From NCBI RefSeq assembly GCF_042847215.1, contig NZ_AP031500.1, positions 682,001-746,000 of the forward strand: 64,000 nt of DNA, in the 5' to 3' direction. This document shows positions 34,278 through 43,244 of this stretch, in pieces. Position 1 is the stretch's first letter; every line of letters begins with the position of its first letter. The translations under genes and the position numbers were made by a program. Under the pieces are notes generated by a model that saw only the letters and a list, made by a program, of their open reading frames with translations, was not told the origin of the DNA and made no database searches. Source of the stretch: Gilvimarinus japonicus (GTDB lineage: Bacteria; Pseudomonadota; Gammaproteobacteria; Pseudomonadales; Cellvibrionaceae).

Positions 34278-35681
34278 ATGGAATTACAAGCCAATGTGAC
34301 GGCGCTCGCCTATCTGGTGGCCGCAGTACTGTTTATTCTGGCTCTTCGCGGGCTGTCATCGCCCGAAACGTCTCGCGCTGGTAATACAATGGGTATGGTT
34401 GGTATGGCGATAGCCGTGGCAACCACGGTGCTGAGTCCGGAGATCGAGTCGTATACGTGGATTTTGGTCGCTGTTGTCGCGGGTGGGGCAATTGGTCTCA
34501 TTATCGCCTCCCGCATCGCTATGACGGCTATGCCGCAGCTGGTGGCAGCGTTTCATTCCCTGGTGGGGTTGGCGGCCGTGTTGGTCGCGGGCGCTGCATA
34601 CTCTCATCCGGCATCTTTTGGTTTGCTTGGTAGTGCTGGTGATATCTATGTGGCGAGCCGAGTCGAGATGAGTCTTGGGGCGATGATCGGCGCCATTACT
34701 TTTTCAGGCTCTATTATCGCTTTTACCAAGCTGCAAGGGTTGGTGTCTGGGCGGCCGATTACGTTTGTCGGTCAGCATTGGCTCAATGCGCTGCTTGGCT
34801 TGCTGGCGCTCGCGCTGGTGGTCTACTTCTGTTTCGATCAGTCGCCTTGGGTGTTTTGGTCGCTGGTGGCGCTGGCTTTTGTGTTGGGTTTCTTGCTGAT
34901 TATCCCGATTGGGGGTGCCGATATGCCGGTGGTCGTCAGCATGCTTAACTCATACTCAGGCTGGGCGGCGGCAGGCATTGGCTTTACGTTGCACAATAAT
35001 GCGTTGATTGTGACGGGCGCACTGGTGGGTTCGTCGGGCGCTATTCTTTCTTATATTATGTGCAAAGCCATGAACCGCTCCTTTTTTAGCGTTATTCTTG
35101 GCGGTTTTGGGGGCGATAGTTCGGCCGCTGCAGCGGGTGGTGAGGTTGACGATCGGCCGGTTAAGCAAGGTAGTGCCGATGATGCCGCCTTTATTATGAA
35201 AAACGCCGGTTCGGTTATTATTGTGCCGGGTTACGGTATGGCGGTAGCGCAAGCTCAGCATGCGCTGCGGGAGATGGGCGATGAGCTTAAAAAAGCGGGT
35301 GTGAAGGTAAGTTATGCCATTCATCCGGTGGCCGGTCGGATGCCGGGGCATATGAATGTGCTGCTGGCTGAGGCTAACGTCTCTTACGATGAGGTCTTTG
35401 AGCTTGAAGATATTAACAGTGAGTTCTCGCAGGCCGATGTGGCGTTTGTGATTGGCGCCAATGATGTGACTAATCCGGCTGCTAAAACGGATCCCGCGAG
35501 CCCAATTTTTGGTATGCCTATTTTGGATGTCGAGCGCGCTAAGACTGTACTGTTTGTTAAGCGTGGGATGGCGGCGGGTTATGCCGGGGTGCAAAACGAG
35601 TTGTTTTTTAATGACAACACCATGATGTTGTTTGGCGATGCTAAAAAAATGGTGGAAAGTATTCTGCGTGCCATCGATTAG
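34278..35681 (+). CDS. pntB: NAD(P) transhydrogenase subunit beta
   Basis: A 467-residue protein with nine or so membrane helices (about 1-265) forming the rest of dII, and the NADP(H)-binding dIII domain (about 290-467). dIII shows GYGMAVAQAQHAL, HPVAGRMPGHMNVLLAEA, GANDVTNPAA and KRGMAAGYAGVQNELF, all conserved in the family. GGGGG lies before the ATG, 9 bp after pntAB. A strong terminator follows about 70 bp downstream. Length agrees with E. coli PntB (462). Confidence 0.97.
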   Translation: MELQANVTALAYLVAAVLFILALRGLSSPETSRAGNTMGMVGMAIAVATTVLSPEIESYTWILVAVVAGGAIGLIIASRIAMTAMPQLVAAFHSLVGLAAVLVAGAAYSHPASFGLLGSAGDIYVASRVEMSLGAMIGAITFSGSIIAFTKLQGLVSGRPITFVGQHWLNALLGLLALALVVYFCFDQSPWVFWSLVALAFVLGFLLIIPIGGADMPVVVSMLNSYSGWAAAGIGFTLHNNALIVTGALVGSSGAILSYIMCKAMNRSFFSVILGGFGGDSSAAAAGGEVDDRPVKQGSADDAAFIMKNAGSVIIVPGYGMAVAQAQHALREMGDELKKAGVKVSYAIHPVAGRMPGHMNVLLAEANVSYDEVFELEDINSEFSQADVAFVIGANDVTNPAAKTDPASPIFGMPILDVERAKTVLFVKRGMAAGYAGVQNELFFNDNTMMLFGDAKKMVESILRAID

Positions 35682-35753
35682 GGCTTTGCGTCGCTGTGTA
35701 CGCGGCTGAGCGAGTATCTCGCTAGGTTGTTGCCGTTTGCGGCTTGCCCTCTG

Positions 35754-35783
35754 GGCGCCTGAGCTTGGCTCTGGCGCCTTTTT
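35754..35783 (+). terminator. Rho-independent terminator of pnt operon
   Basis: Stem GGCGCC-T-GAGC / GCTC-T-GGCGCC (one T-T mismatch) with a TTG loop and five T. Confidence 0.9.
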
Positions 35784-35805
35784 AATGTCTGTGTATCCTC
35801 TTTCA

Positions 35806-35853
35806 TTTATATGCAGCCTGGCTGTGCCTTTTATATGCAGCCTGGCTGTGCCT
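35806..35853. repeat. Perfect 24-bp tandem repeat
   Basis: Two identical, adjacent 24-bp copies beginning TTTATATGCAGCC, in the 435-bp region between pntB and rpsJ. The region also holds the pnt terminator and the S10 promoter, and has no gene that I can support. Confidence 0.95.
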
Positions 35854-36006
35854 TTGCGCAGCGGTGCGGCGGTTTGGTCTTCGTGGCGCCGGCCTTTGTT
35901 GTTGGCGGTTGGGGGTGAATCGTGTGGATGTTTGCGAAAGTTTGAGTGGTTGCGGGGGTGTTTGTCGCGGCTGGTTAAAATATTATCAGTTTTTTCGGTT
36001 TTGTTG

Positions 36007-36035
36007 TTGACAGGGTGGCGGTCGATCATTAAGAT
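36007..36035 (+). promoter_or_regulatory. Sigma-70 promoter of the S10 operon
   Basis: Consensus -35 TTGACA and -10 TAAGAT with exactly 17 bp between them. Transcription would start about 75 bp before rpsJ. It is the best promoter-like sequence in the window. Confidence 0.8.
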
Positions 36036-36116
36036 TGCGCCTCCATTTTGCACGGGCCCTGGTGGTCTTGCCGAGATGGTTTGTTCTTTAAAGTATATGA
36101 CTGGAGTTTGGTTCAC

Positions 36117-36428
36117 ATGCAGAATCAACGCATTAGGATTCGCCTGAAGGCTTTCGATCACAAGCTTATCGATTCTTCGACTCAGGAAATCGTAGAGACC
36201 GCTAAGCGAACAGGTGCCCAAGTGCGCGGCCCTATTCCTTTGCCGACTCGCAAAGAGCGCTTCACTGTATTGGTTTCACCGCACGTTAACAAAGACGCGC
36301 GTGATCAATACGAGATTCGTACACATAAGCGTTTGCTCGATATTGTTGAGCCTACTGAAAAAACTGTAGATGCCCTGATGAAGCTAGATTTGGCTGCAGG
36401 CGTTGAGGTTCAGATTAGTCTCGGTTAA
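36117..36428 (+). CDS. rpsJ: 30S ribosomal protein S10
   Basis: 103 residues, the usual length. S10 is in the 30S head and also serves as NusE in antitermination. ATG 36117 (MQNQRIRIRLKAFDH) is used; GGAG lies 11 bases upstream, and the open frame's earlier start is not conserved. HVNKDARDQYEIRTHKRL is a family hallmark. First gene of the S10-spc-alpha string. Confidence 0.98.
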   Translation: MQNQRIRIRLKAFDHKLIDSSTQEIVETAKRTGAQVRGPIPLPTRKERFTVLVSPHVNKDARDQYEIRTHKRLLDIVEPTEKTVDALMKLDLAAGVEVQISLG

Positions 36429-36529
36429 AAAGTAAATGTTGACCGGGCATTCCAGTCCGGTCGTGTGTAACGCTCTGAAATGGGCGGCCATAGCGGGTAA
36501 CAGCCCCGTACACTATAGAGGTTAGTAAG

Positions 36530-37174
36530 ATGACGATTGGTATTGTCGGCCGCAAGAGCGGTATGACTCGTATATTTACCGATGATGGTGTTTCCATTCC
36601 CGTGTCTGTGATTGAGGTTTCTCCCAATCGCATCACTCAGGTTAAGAATGTAGAAACCGACGGCTACAGCTCAGTGCAAGTAACCGTAGGGTCTCGTCGT
36701 GCCTCCCGCGTTAGCAAATCTGCTGCAGGTCATTTCGCCAAGTCTAACAATGAGGCTGGCCGTGGTTTGTGGGAATTGCGCAACAACTCAGAAGAAAGTT
36801 TTGAAGCCGGTGGTGAGTTGACTGTGGCTGCTTTTGAAGCAGGCCAGATTGTCGACGTTACCGGTACCTCCAAAGGTAAAGGTTTCCAAGGTGGCGTAAA
36901 GCGCTGGAATTTCAGCATGCAAGACGCTACTCACGGTAACTCTCTATCTCACCGTGCACCCGGTTCGATCGGACAATGTCAGACCCCGGGCCGCGTCTTC
37001 AAGGGCAAAAAAATGGCTGGCCAGATGGGTAATGAGCAGGTAACTGTTCAGAATCTAGAAGTGGTTAGAGTTGATGCCGAACGCAATCTGTTGTTGGTCA
37101 AAGGTGCCATCCCCGGAGCTCCGGGTGGTGACGTCATTGTGCGTCCAGCAGTTAAAGCGCGCACCAACGCATAG
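36530..37174 (+). CDS. rplC: 50S ribosomal protein L3
   Basis: 214 residues. L3 is an early 23S-binding protein near the peptidyl-transferase centre. Contains GFQGGVKRWNF and HGNSLSHRAPGSIGQ, where the last Gln is the site methylated by PrmB in E. coli. GAGG upstream of the ATG; 101 bp after rpsJ. Confidence 0.98.
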   Translation: MTIGIVGRKSGMTRIFTDDGVSIPVSVIEVSPNRITQVKNVETDGYSSVQVTVGSRRASRVSKSAAGHFAKSNNEAGRGLWELRNNSEESFEAGGELTVAAFEAGQIVDVTGTSKGKGFQGGVKRWNFSMQDATHGNSLSHRAPGSIGQCQTPGRVFKGKKMAGQMGNEQVTVQNLEVVRVDAERNLLLVKGAIPGAPGGDVIVRPAVKARTNA

Positions 37175-37194
37175 TTGTCCGAGGGGAAACGACC

Positions 37195-37809
37195 ATGGAA
37201 TTAAATATTGTAACTCCCGGCGGCTCCAACGGTACCTTGAAAGTATCTGAGGTAGCCTTCGGTAAAGAATTTAATCAGGACCTGGTTCACCAAGCGGTTG
37301 TCGCCTACATGGCTGGCGCCCGTCAAGGTACCAAGGCCCAGAAGACTCGCTCTGAAGTTGCCGGTGGTGGTAAAAAACCTTGGCGCCAAAAAGGTACTGG
37401 CCGCGCTCGTGCTGGTACCATCCGCAGCCCAATCTGGCGCAGCGGTGGCGTAACGTTTGCCGCTAAGCCACGCAGCTTTGAGCAAAAGCTAAACAAGAAA
37501 ATGTACCGCGCTGCACTGCGTTGCATTTTGTCTGAGCTAAACCGTCAGGATCGTCTGGTGGTGGTTGAGGACTTCGATCTTGAAGCGCCAAAAACCAAAG
37601 CTCTGGTGCAAAAGTTAGGTCAATACGGCCTGTCTGAAGCGCTGGTAGTCACTGAGAATGTTAGTGAAGGCTTGTACTTGGCTTCGCGCAACCTGCATAA
37701 GGTTGATGTTTGCGACGTTGCCGCAGTTGATCCGGTTAGCCTGATTCGCTTCGACAAAGTGGTTGTGACCGTGCCTGCGATGAAGAAATTCGAGGAGATC
37801 CTGGGATGA
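37195..37809 (+). CDS. rplD: 50S ribosomal protein L4
   Basis: 204 residues. L4 lines the exit tunnel and in E. coli also represses the S10 operon. The extended tunnel loop is visible as GGGKKPWRQKGTGRARAG. The stop overlaps the rplW start by 4 bp. I could not identify an E. coli-like L4-responsive leader before rpsJ. Confidence 0.98.
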   Translation: MELNIVTPGGSNGTLKVSEVAFGKEFNQDLVHQAVVAYMAGARQGTKAQKTRSEVAGGGKKPWRQKGTGRARAGTIRSPIWRSGGVTFAAKPRSFEQKLNKKMYRAALRCILSELNRQDRLVVVEDFDLEAPKTKALVQKLGQYGLSEALVVTENVSEGLYLASRNLHKVDVCDVAAVDPVSLIRFDKVVVTVPAMKKFEEILG

Positions 37810-38102
37810 ATCAAGAGCGCATTTATAAGGTCTTGTTAGGCCCTGTGGTTTCTGAGAAAGCTGCAGCTGCTGGCGAAACTGGCAATCAGGTGGTTTTTAA
37901 AGTCGCCTCGGATGCTACCAAGCTAGAAGTGAAGGCCGCTGTTCAAGCGCTGTTCGATACTAAAGTCGAGCAAGTTCGCATTTTGAACGTTAAAGGTAAA
38001 ACCAAGCGTACACGCTACGGTCTCGGCAAGCGCAGTGACTGGAAAAAAGCATACGTACGCCTTGAGCAAGGTCAGGACATCGACTTTGCGGTAGCTGAGT
38101 AA
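37806..38102 (+). CDS. rplW: 50S ribosomal protein L23
   Basis: 98 residues; the tunnel-exit protein that docks trigger factor and SRP. Starts MNQERIYKVLLGPVVSEKAA and overlaps rplD by ATGA. Confidence 0.98.
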   Translation: MNQERIYKVLLGPVVSEKAAAAGETGNQVVFKVASDATKLEVKAAVQALFDTKVEQVRILNVKGKTKRTRYGLGKRSDWKKAYVRLEQGQDIDFAVAE

Positions 38103-38115
38103 GGGGACTGTTGCA

Positions 38116-38943
38116 ATGGCTATTGTAAAACGTAAACCAACCTCGCCCGGTCGCCGCTTTGTAGTAAGCGTTGTCAGCCCGGACTTGCACAAAGGTGCGC
38201 CTTACGCGCCCCTGTTGGAAAAGAAATCCAAATCCGGTGGTCGTAATAATGCCGGTCGGATTACCAACCGCCACGTTGGTGGTGGTCACAAGCAACACTA
38301 TCGTCTGGTTGATTTCCGTCGTAACAAAGACGGTATTCCGGCGACTGTTGAGCGCATTGAGTACGATCCGAACCGTACTGCACATATTGCGCTGGTTTGT
38401 TATGCCGATGGTGAGCGTCGCTACATTATTGCTCCTAAAGGTCTGACTGCTGGTGACAAAATTGAGTCTGGCGACGCCGCGTCAATCAAAGTGGGTAACA
38501 CTTTGCCGCTGCGCAACGTTCCAGTCGGTAGTGTGGTTCACTGTGTAGAGCTTAAGCCTGGCAAGGGTGCGCAAATTGCACGCTCTGCTGGTACCTCTGC
38601 CAACTTGGTTGCCCGTGATGGTGTATATGCCACTTTGCGTTTGCGTAGCGGTGAGACCCGCCGCGTACTGAGCGAGTGTCGTGCCACATTGGGTGAAGTA
38701 TCAAACAGTGAGCACAGCTTGCGCTCATTGGGTAAGGCTGGCGCTACACGCTGGCGCGGTGTTCGCCCGACCGTTCGTGGTGTTGCCATGAACCCGGTAG
38801 ATCACCCGCACGGTGGTGGTGAAGGCCGTACTTCTGGTGGCCGTCATCCGGTTTCACCTTGGGGTACTCCGGCTAAGGGTTATAAAACGCGCAAGAACAA
38901 GCGTACCGACAAGATGATTGTTCGTCGTCGCGATAAGCGCTAA
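38116..38943 (+). CDS. rplB: 50S ribosomal protein L2
   Basis: 275 residues; binds 23S rRNA near the peptidyl-transferase centre. The universally conserved MNPVDHPHGGGEGR loop, with the functional His, is present, as is the basic C-terminus KTRKNKRTDKMIVRRRDKR. Confidence 0.98.
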   Translation: MAIVKRKPTSPGRRFVVSVVSPDLHKGAPYAPLLEKKSKSGGRNNAGRITNRHVGGGHKQHYRLVDFRRNKDGIPATVERIEYDPNRTAHIALVCYADGERRYIIAPKGLTAGDKIESGDAASIKVGNTLPLRNVPVGSVVHCVELKPGKGAQIARSAGTSANLVARDGVYATLRLRSGETRRVLSECRATLGEVSNSEHSLRSLGKAGATRWRGVRPTVRGVAMNPVDHPHGGGEGRTSGGRHPVSPWGTPAKGYKTRKNKRTDKMIVRRRDKR

Positions 38944-38976
38944 TTGACGACCTAACAACCAAAAGAGGAAGCAACA

Positions 38977-39255
38977 GTGCCACGTTCACTGAAGAAAGGT
39001 CCTTTTATCGATCTTCACCTGATTAAGAAGATCGAAGCAGCGATCGAAAAAAATGATCGTCGCCCGATCAAAACCTGGTCTCGCCGCTCCATGATTCTTC
39101 CGGAGATGGTTGGCTTGACTCTGGCGGTACACAACGGGCGTCAACATGTGCCAGTCCTGATCAACGAAGAGATGGTTGGGCACAAATTGGGCGAGTTTGC
39201 AGCAAGCCGCACTTATCGCGGTCACGTTGCAGACAAGAAAGCTAAAAAGCGCTAA
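38977..39255 (+). CDS. rpsS: 30S ribosomal protein S19
   Basis: 92 residues, GTG start with GAGGAA upstream. Forms the S13-S19 unit in the 30S head. PRSLKKGPFIDLHL and the C-terminal TYRGHVADKKAKKR are typical. Confidence 0.98.
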   Translation: MPRSLKKGPFIDLHLIKKIEAAIEKNDRRPIKTWSRRSMILPEMVGLTLAVHNGRQHVPVLINEEMVGHKLGEFAASRTYRGHVADKKAKKR

Positions 39256-39282
39256 GCGCTAAGTGCCTAACGAGGTAATACG

Positions 39283-39615
39283 ATGGAAGTAGCAGCAAAG
39301 TTACGCGGTGCTCGTCTGTCGGCGCAGAAAGCGCGTTTGGTTGCAGATCAAATTCGTGGAAAAGGCGTTGAAGATGCTCTTGATATTTTGGGCTTTAGTC
39401 CAAAAAAGGGCGCTGCGATAGTTAAGAAAGTGCTTGAATCTGCTATTGCTAATGCAGAGCACAATGAAGGCGCTGATGTTGATGAGTTGAAAGTATCTAC
39501 AGTTTTTGTAGATGAGGGTATGAGCATGAAACGCATCATGCCTCGTGCTAAAGGTCGTGCTGATCGCATTATCAAGCGCACTTGTCATATCACCGTAAAA
39601 GTAGCCGACCAGTAA
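39283..39615 (+). CDS. rplV: 50S ribosomal protein L22
   Basis: 110 residues; its beta-hairpin (MKRIMPRAKGRADRI) reaches into the exit tunnel, the region altered in some macrolide-resistant strains. GAGG upstream of the ATG. Confidence 0.98.
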   Translation: MEVAAKLRGARLSAQKARLVADQIRGKGVEDALDILGFSPKKGAAIVKKVLESAIANAEHNEGADVDELKVSTVFVDEGMSMKRIMPRAKGRADRIIKRTCHITVKVADQ

Positions 39616-39628
39616 GAGAGCAGGCGTT

Positions 39629-40306
39629 ATGGGACAGAAAGTACATCCGACAGGTATTCGTCTGGGTATCGTCAAAAGCCATACCTCTACTTGGTATGCC
39701 GGCAATGACGAATACGCAGATAAACTCAACACCGATCTGAAAGTGCGTGAGTACATTCAAGATAAGCTGGCCAGTGCATCGGTTAGCCGCGTTGATATCG
39801 AGCGCCCAGCTAACACTGCGCGTATCACTATTCACACGGCTCGTCCGGGTATTGTGATCGGTAAGAAAGGTGAAGATGTTGATAAGCTGCGTGCTGAAGT
39901 CAGCAAGCTAATGGGCGTACCTGTCCATATCAATATTGAAGAGATTCGCAAGCCTGATCTGGATGCGGCTCTGGTAGCCCAGGGTGTTGCCTCTCAGCTC
40001 GAACGCCGCGTTATGTTTCGCCGTGCTATGAAGCGCGCCGTACAAAACGCCATGCGTCAGGGTGCCGAGGGTATCAAGATTCAGGTAGGTGGCCGTCTTG
40101 GAGGTGCTGAGATTGCACGCTCTGAATGGTACCGCGAAGGTCGAGTGCCGTTGCACACATTGCGTGCCGACATCGACTACAACACCGCAGAGGCGTCAAC
40201 AACCTACGGGATTATTGGCGTTAAAGTTTGGATTTTCAAAGGCGAAGTTATCGGTGATGTTCAACCGGAAACGACACCTAAGAAAAAAGGCTCAAAGTCT
40301 AAGTAA
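39629..40306 (+). CDS. rpsC: 30S ribosomal protein S3
   Basis: 225 residues; part of the mRNA entry and helicase site. The KH domain GxxG loop is GIVIGKKGED, and GIIGVKVWIFKGE lies in the C-terminal domain. The tail is basic (TPKKKGSKSK). Confidence 0.98.
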   Translation: MGQKVHPTGIRLGIVKSHTSTWYAGNDEYADKLNTDLKVREYIQDKLASASVSRVDIERPANTARITIHTARPGIVIGKKGEDVDKLRAEVSKLMGVPVHINIEEIRKPDLDAALVAQGVASQLERRVMFRRAMKRAVQNAMRQGAEGIKIQVGGRLGGAEIARSEWYREGRVPLHTLRADIDYNTAEASTTYGIIGVKVWIFKGEVIGDVQPETTPKKKGSKSK

Positions 40307-40318
40307 GGGGTACGCAAG

Positions 40319-40732
40319 ATGCTGCAACCGAAGCGTACGAAGTTTCGCAAGCAACAGAAAGGCCGCAACCGCGGTTTAGCCCATCGCGGCTCCAAGGTTA
40401 GCTTTGGCGACTTTGGATTAAAAGCCACAGGGCGCGGTCGCATTACTGCACGTCAAATTGAGGCGGCCCGTCGTGCAATGACTCGCCACATTAAGCGTGG
40501 CGGTAAAATTTGGATCCGAGTTTTCCCGGACAAACCAATTACCGAAAAACCTCTGGAAGTTCGTCAGGGTAAAGGTAAGGGTAACGTGGAATACTGGGTG
40601 GCACAGATTTGCCCAGGCAAAGTCCTGTATGAAATGGACGGTGTTAGTGAGGAGTTGGCCCGTGAAGCCTTCGCCTTGGCCGCGGCAAAGTTGCCTATTA
40701 ATACAACATTCGTTAAACGTTCGGTGATGTGA
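40319..40732 (+). CDS. rplP: 50S ribosomal protein L16
   Basis: 137 residues; organises the A-site region of the 50S. Starts MLQPKRTKFRKQQKGRNRG. The last base of its TGA is the first base of the rpmC ATG. Confidence 0.98.
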   Translation: MLQPKRTKFRKQQKGRNRGLAHRGSKVSFGDFGLKATGRGRITARQIEAARRAMTRHIKRGGKIWIRVFPDKPITEKPLEVRQGKGKGNVEYWVAQICPGKVLYEMDGVSEELAREAFALAAAKLPINTTFVKRSVM

Positions 40733-40923
40733 TGAAAGCTTCAGAACTCCGGGAAAAGTCCGTTGAAGAGCTGAACAACGAGTTGCTTGCACAGCTGAAA
40801 GAGCAATTCAAGCTGCGTATGCAAGCATCGACTGGTCAATTGAATCAGACGCACTTGTTGTCGCAGGCTCGTAAAGATATTGCTCGCATCAAGACGGCGC
40901 TTAGACAAAAGGCAGGTAACTAA
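40732..40923 (+). CDS. rpmC: 50S ribosomal protein L29
   Basis: 63 residues, the same as E. coli; two-helix protein by the tunnel exit (ELREKSVEELNNELL). The ATG overlaps the rplP stop by one base; the open frame could begin one codon earlier at GTG. Confidence 0.97.
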   Translation: MKASELREKSVEELNNELLAQLKEQFKLRMQASTGQLNQTHLLSQARKDIARIKTALRQKAGN

Positions 40924-40925
40924 CG

Positions 40926-41192
40926 ATGACTCAGGCAGATAAACTGGCTCGTACGCTGACCGGCAAAGTTGTCAGCGACAAGATGGATAAAACCATTACT
41001 GTGCTGATCGAGCGTCGTGTTAAGCACGAGCTTTACGGCAAGTATGTGAGTAAGTCATCTAAGCTTAAAGCGCATGACGAAAACAATGAGTCCAAGATGG
41101 GCGACACCGTGACTATCGCAGAGTCGCGCCCGCTGTCTAAAAGCAAGTCTTGGGCTTTGGTAAAAATCGAAGAGCGCGCTACTGAAATCTAA
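40926..41192 (+). CDS. rpsQ: 30S ribosomal protein S17
   Basis: 88 residues, OB-fold early 16S binder. LTGKVVSDKMDKTITVLIER is the family signature. 2 bp after rpmC; last gene of the S10 operon proper. Confidence 0.98.
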   Translation: MTQADKLARTLTGKVVSDKMDKTITVLIERRVKHELYGKYVSKSSKLKAHDENNESKMGDTVTIAESRPLSKSKSWALVKIEERATEI

Positions 41193-41229
41193 CGATTTCT
41201 AGCGACCTAAATAGTTTCGGAGACGGACG

Positions 41230-41598
41230 ATGATTCAAACAGAATCCTACTTAGATGTAGCTGACAATAGCGGCGCACGCCGTGTCATGTGCATCAAGGT
41301 GCTTGGCGGCTCTCACCGTCGTTACGCAGCCGTGGGTGACATCATCAAAGTTACCGTAAAGGAAGCAATTCCTCGCGGTAAAGTGAAGAAAGGCCAGGTG
41401 ATGAAGGCGGTAGTAGTACGCACCAAGAAAGGTGTGCGTCGTCAGGACGGTTCATTGATCAAGTTCGACGATAACGCTGCTGTGCTACTGAACGCCCAAG
41501 ATGCTCCAGTTGGTACACGTATTTTCGGACCCGTGACTCGTGAGTTGCGTGGCGAGAAATTTATGAAAATCATTTCTCTGGCACCTGAAGTACTTTAA
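41230..41598 (+). CDS. rplN: 50S ribosomal protein L14
   Basis: 122 residues; forms an inter-subunit bridge with 16S rRNA and is the docking site for RsfS. MIQTESYLDVADNSGARR is the standard start. First gene of the spc segment, with GGAG upstream. Confidence 0.98.
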   Translation: MIQTESYLDVADNSGARRVMCIKVLGGSHRRYAAVGDIIKVTVKEAIPRGKVKKGQVMKAVVVRTKKGVRRQDGSLIKFDDNAAVLLNAQDAPVGTRIFGPVTRELRGEKFMKIISLAPEVL

Positions 41599-41634
41599 GT
41601 ACTTCAGCAGAGTCGGAGAGTCGAGGGCAGACAA

Positions 41635-41949
41635 ATGCGCAAGATTAAAAGTGATGACGAAGTAATTGTTATCGCCGGTCGCGACAAAGGTAAGCGTGGC
41701 AAGGTTGTTCGCGTTTTACCGAATGACAAGGTGATCGTCGCTGGCATCAATACCGTCAAAAAACACCAGAAGCCTAATCCGCAAATGGGCGTTCCTGGTG
41801 GGATTGTTGAGAAAGAAGCCGCTATTAATGTTTCCAATGTTGCGATCTATAACGCAGCCACTGGAAAAGCTGATCGCATTGGCTTCAAGGTTGAAGGCGA
41901 CAAGAAAGTGCGCGTCTTCAAATCCACTGGCGAAGCCGTAGGGGCGTAA
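41635..41949 (+). CDS. rplX: 50S ribosomal protein L24
   Basis: 104 residues; one of the two assembly initiators of the 50S. The KOW motif is VIVIAGRDKGKRGKVVRVL. 36 bp after rplN and 5 bp before rplE. Confidence 0.98.
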   Translation: MRKIKSDDEVIVIAGRDKGKRGKVVRVLPNDKVIVAGINTVKKHQKPNPQMGVPGGIVEKEAAINVSNVAIYNAATGKADRIGFKVEGDKKVRVFKSTGEAVGA

Positions 41950-41954
41950 GTGAC

Positions 41955-42494
41955 ATGGCTAGGCTTAAAGAGATATACAGCAAAGAGCTCGCTCCCAAAC
42001 TGAAAGAAGAGTTGGGGCTGGCTAATGTAATGGAAGTGCCACGCATCACCAAAATCACCATTAACATGGGTGTTGGTGAAGCTACGGGCGATAAAAAGGT
42101 TCTTGAGAACGCCGTTGTCGATCTGGAAAAGATCGCAGGTCAAAAAGTTGTGGTAACTAAAGCGCGCAAGTCTATTGCCGGCTTTAAAATCCGTGACGGC
42201 TGGCCGATCGGTTGTAAGGTAACCTTGCGTCAAGATCGCATGTACGAATTCCTGGATCGTTTGATTGCTATCTCGATTCCACGTATTCGCGATTTTCGCG
42301 GTATCAGCCCTAAGCAGTTTGACGGTCGTGGTAACTTCTCTATGGGTGTGACTGAGCAAATCATCTTCCCGGAGATCGACTACGATAAAGTCGATAAGCT
42401 GCGCGGTTTGGATATTTGTATCACCACATCAGCACGTAACGACGATGAAGGTCGCGCTTTGTTAAAAGCGTTTAACTTCCCGTTCAAAGGCTAA
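41955..42494 (+). CDS. rplE: 50S ribosomal protein L5
   Basis: 179 residues; binds 5S rRNA in the central protuberance. Conserved KITINMGVGEA and KARKSIAGFKIRDGWPIG stretches. Confidence 0.98.
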   Translation: MARLKEIYSKELAPKLKEELGLANVMEVPRITKITINMGVGEATGDKKVLENAVVDLEKIAGQKVVVTKARKSIAGFKIRDGWPIGCKVTLRQDRMYEFLDRLIAISIPRIRDFRGISPKQFDGRGNFSMGVTEQIIFPEIDYDKVDKLRGLDICITTSARNDDEGRALLKAFNFPFKG

Positions 42495-42504
42495 GGGTAG
42501 AGAC

Positions 42505-42810
42505 ATGGCTAAAAAATCAATGATTGCGCGCGAAGCAAAACGTGCTCGTCTGGTCGAGAAGTACAGCGCACAACGTGCTGAGCTGAAGGCGATTATTTCC
42601 AGCCCTGCTTCATCTGAAGAGCAAGTGTGGGAAGCGGAAGCTAAACTGCAGAAACTGCCACGTGATAGCAGTCCAGCTCGCCAGCGTAACCGCTGTCGTG
42701 TAACTGGTCGCCCACACGGCGTTTATCGTAAGTTTGGTCTTTGCCGTCATAAGTTGCGCGAAGCAGCTATGCGCGGTGATGTCCCGGGTCTGGTTAAGTC
42801 GAGCTGGTAA
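42505..42810 (+). CDS. rpsN: 30S ribosomal protein S14
   Basis: 101 residues, the long zinc-free (C-minus) type: the short form's four-Cys knuckle is absent, and only RCRVTGRPHGVYRKFGLCR remains. Confidence 0.98.
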   Translation: MAKKSMIAREAKRARLVEKYSAQRAELKAIISSPASSEEQVWEAEAKLQKLPRDSSPARQRNRCRVTGRPHGVYRKFGLCRHKLREAAMRGDVPGLVKSSW

Positions 42811-42840
42811 GCTCAGGCCCATATATAGGAGCAGATTCAG

Positions 42841-43233
42841 ATGAGTATGCAAGATCCGTTAGCAGATATGCTGACCCGCATTCGTAATGCGCTGCAAGTT
42901 GGTAAGACTGACGTTACCATGCCATCTTCCAAGCTTAAGGTAAGTGTTGCCAAAGTGTTGGAAGACGAAGGTTACGTTACTGGTCACACCGTTAGCGAAG
43001 GCCCAAAAGCCGACCTGACGATTGACCTGAAGTATTTTGAAGGCAAGCCGGTTATCGCTGAACTTGTTCGCGTTAGTCGTCCAGGCTTGCGCAATTACGC
43101 TGGTAAAACTGAGCTGCCGAGTGTTCGTAACGGCTTAGGTGTTGCCATCGTTTCGACAAGTAAAGGTGTTATGACTGATCGTGCTGCCCGCGCCGCTGGC
43201 GTTGGTGGCGAAGTCCTCTGCACAGTATTCTAA
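42841..43233 (+). CDS. rpsH: 30S ribosomal protein S8
   Basis: 130 residues; binds 16S helix 21 and, in E. coli, represses the spc operon by binding near rplE. MSMQDPLADMLTRIRNALQV and VGGEVLCTVF are typical. Confidence 0.98.
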   Translation: MSMQDPLADMLTRIRNALQVGKTDVTMPSSKLKVSVAKVLEDEGYVTGHTVSEGPKADLTIDLKYFEGKPVIAELVRVSRPGLRNYAGKTELPSVRNGLGVAIVSTSKGVMTDRAARAAGVGGEVLCTVF

Positions 43234-43244
43234 CGGGAAGAATC

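Noticed and set aside
35737..36147. 136-codon frame covering the 24-bp tandem repeat
   Set aside because: Spans the pnt terminator and the S10 promoter, overlaps rpsJ and has no family resemblance.
34956..36221. 421-codon minus-strand frame opposite pntB and rpsJ
   Set aside because: Antisense to two well-conserved genes, with low-complexity basic translation and no ribosome site.
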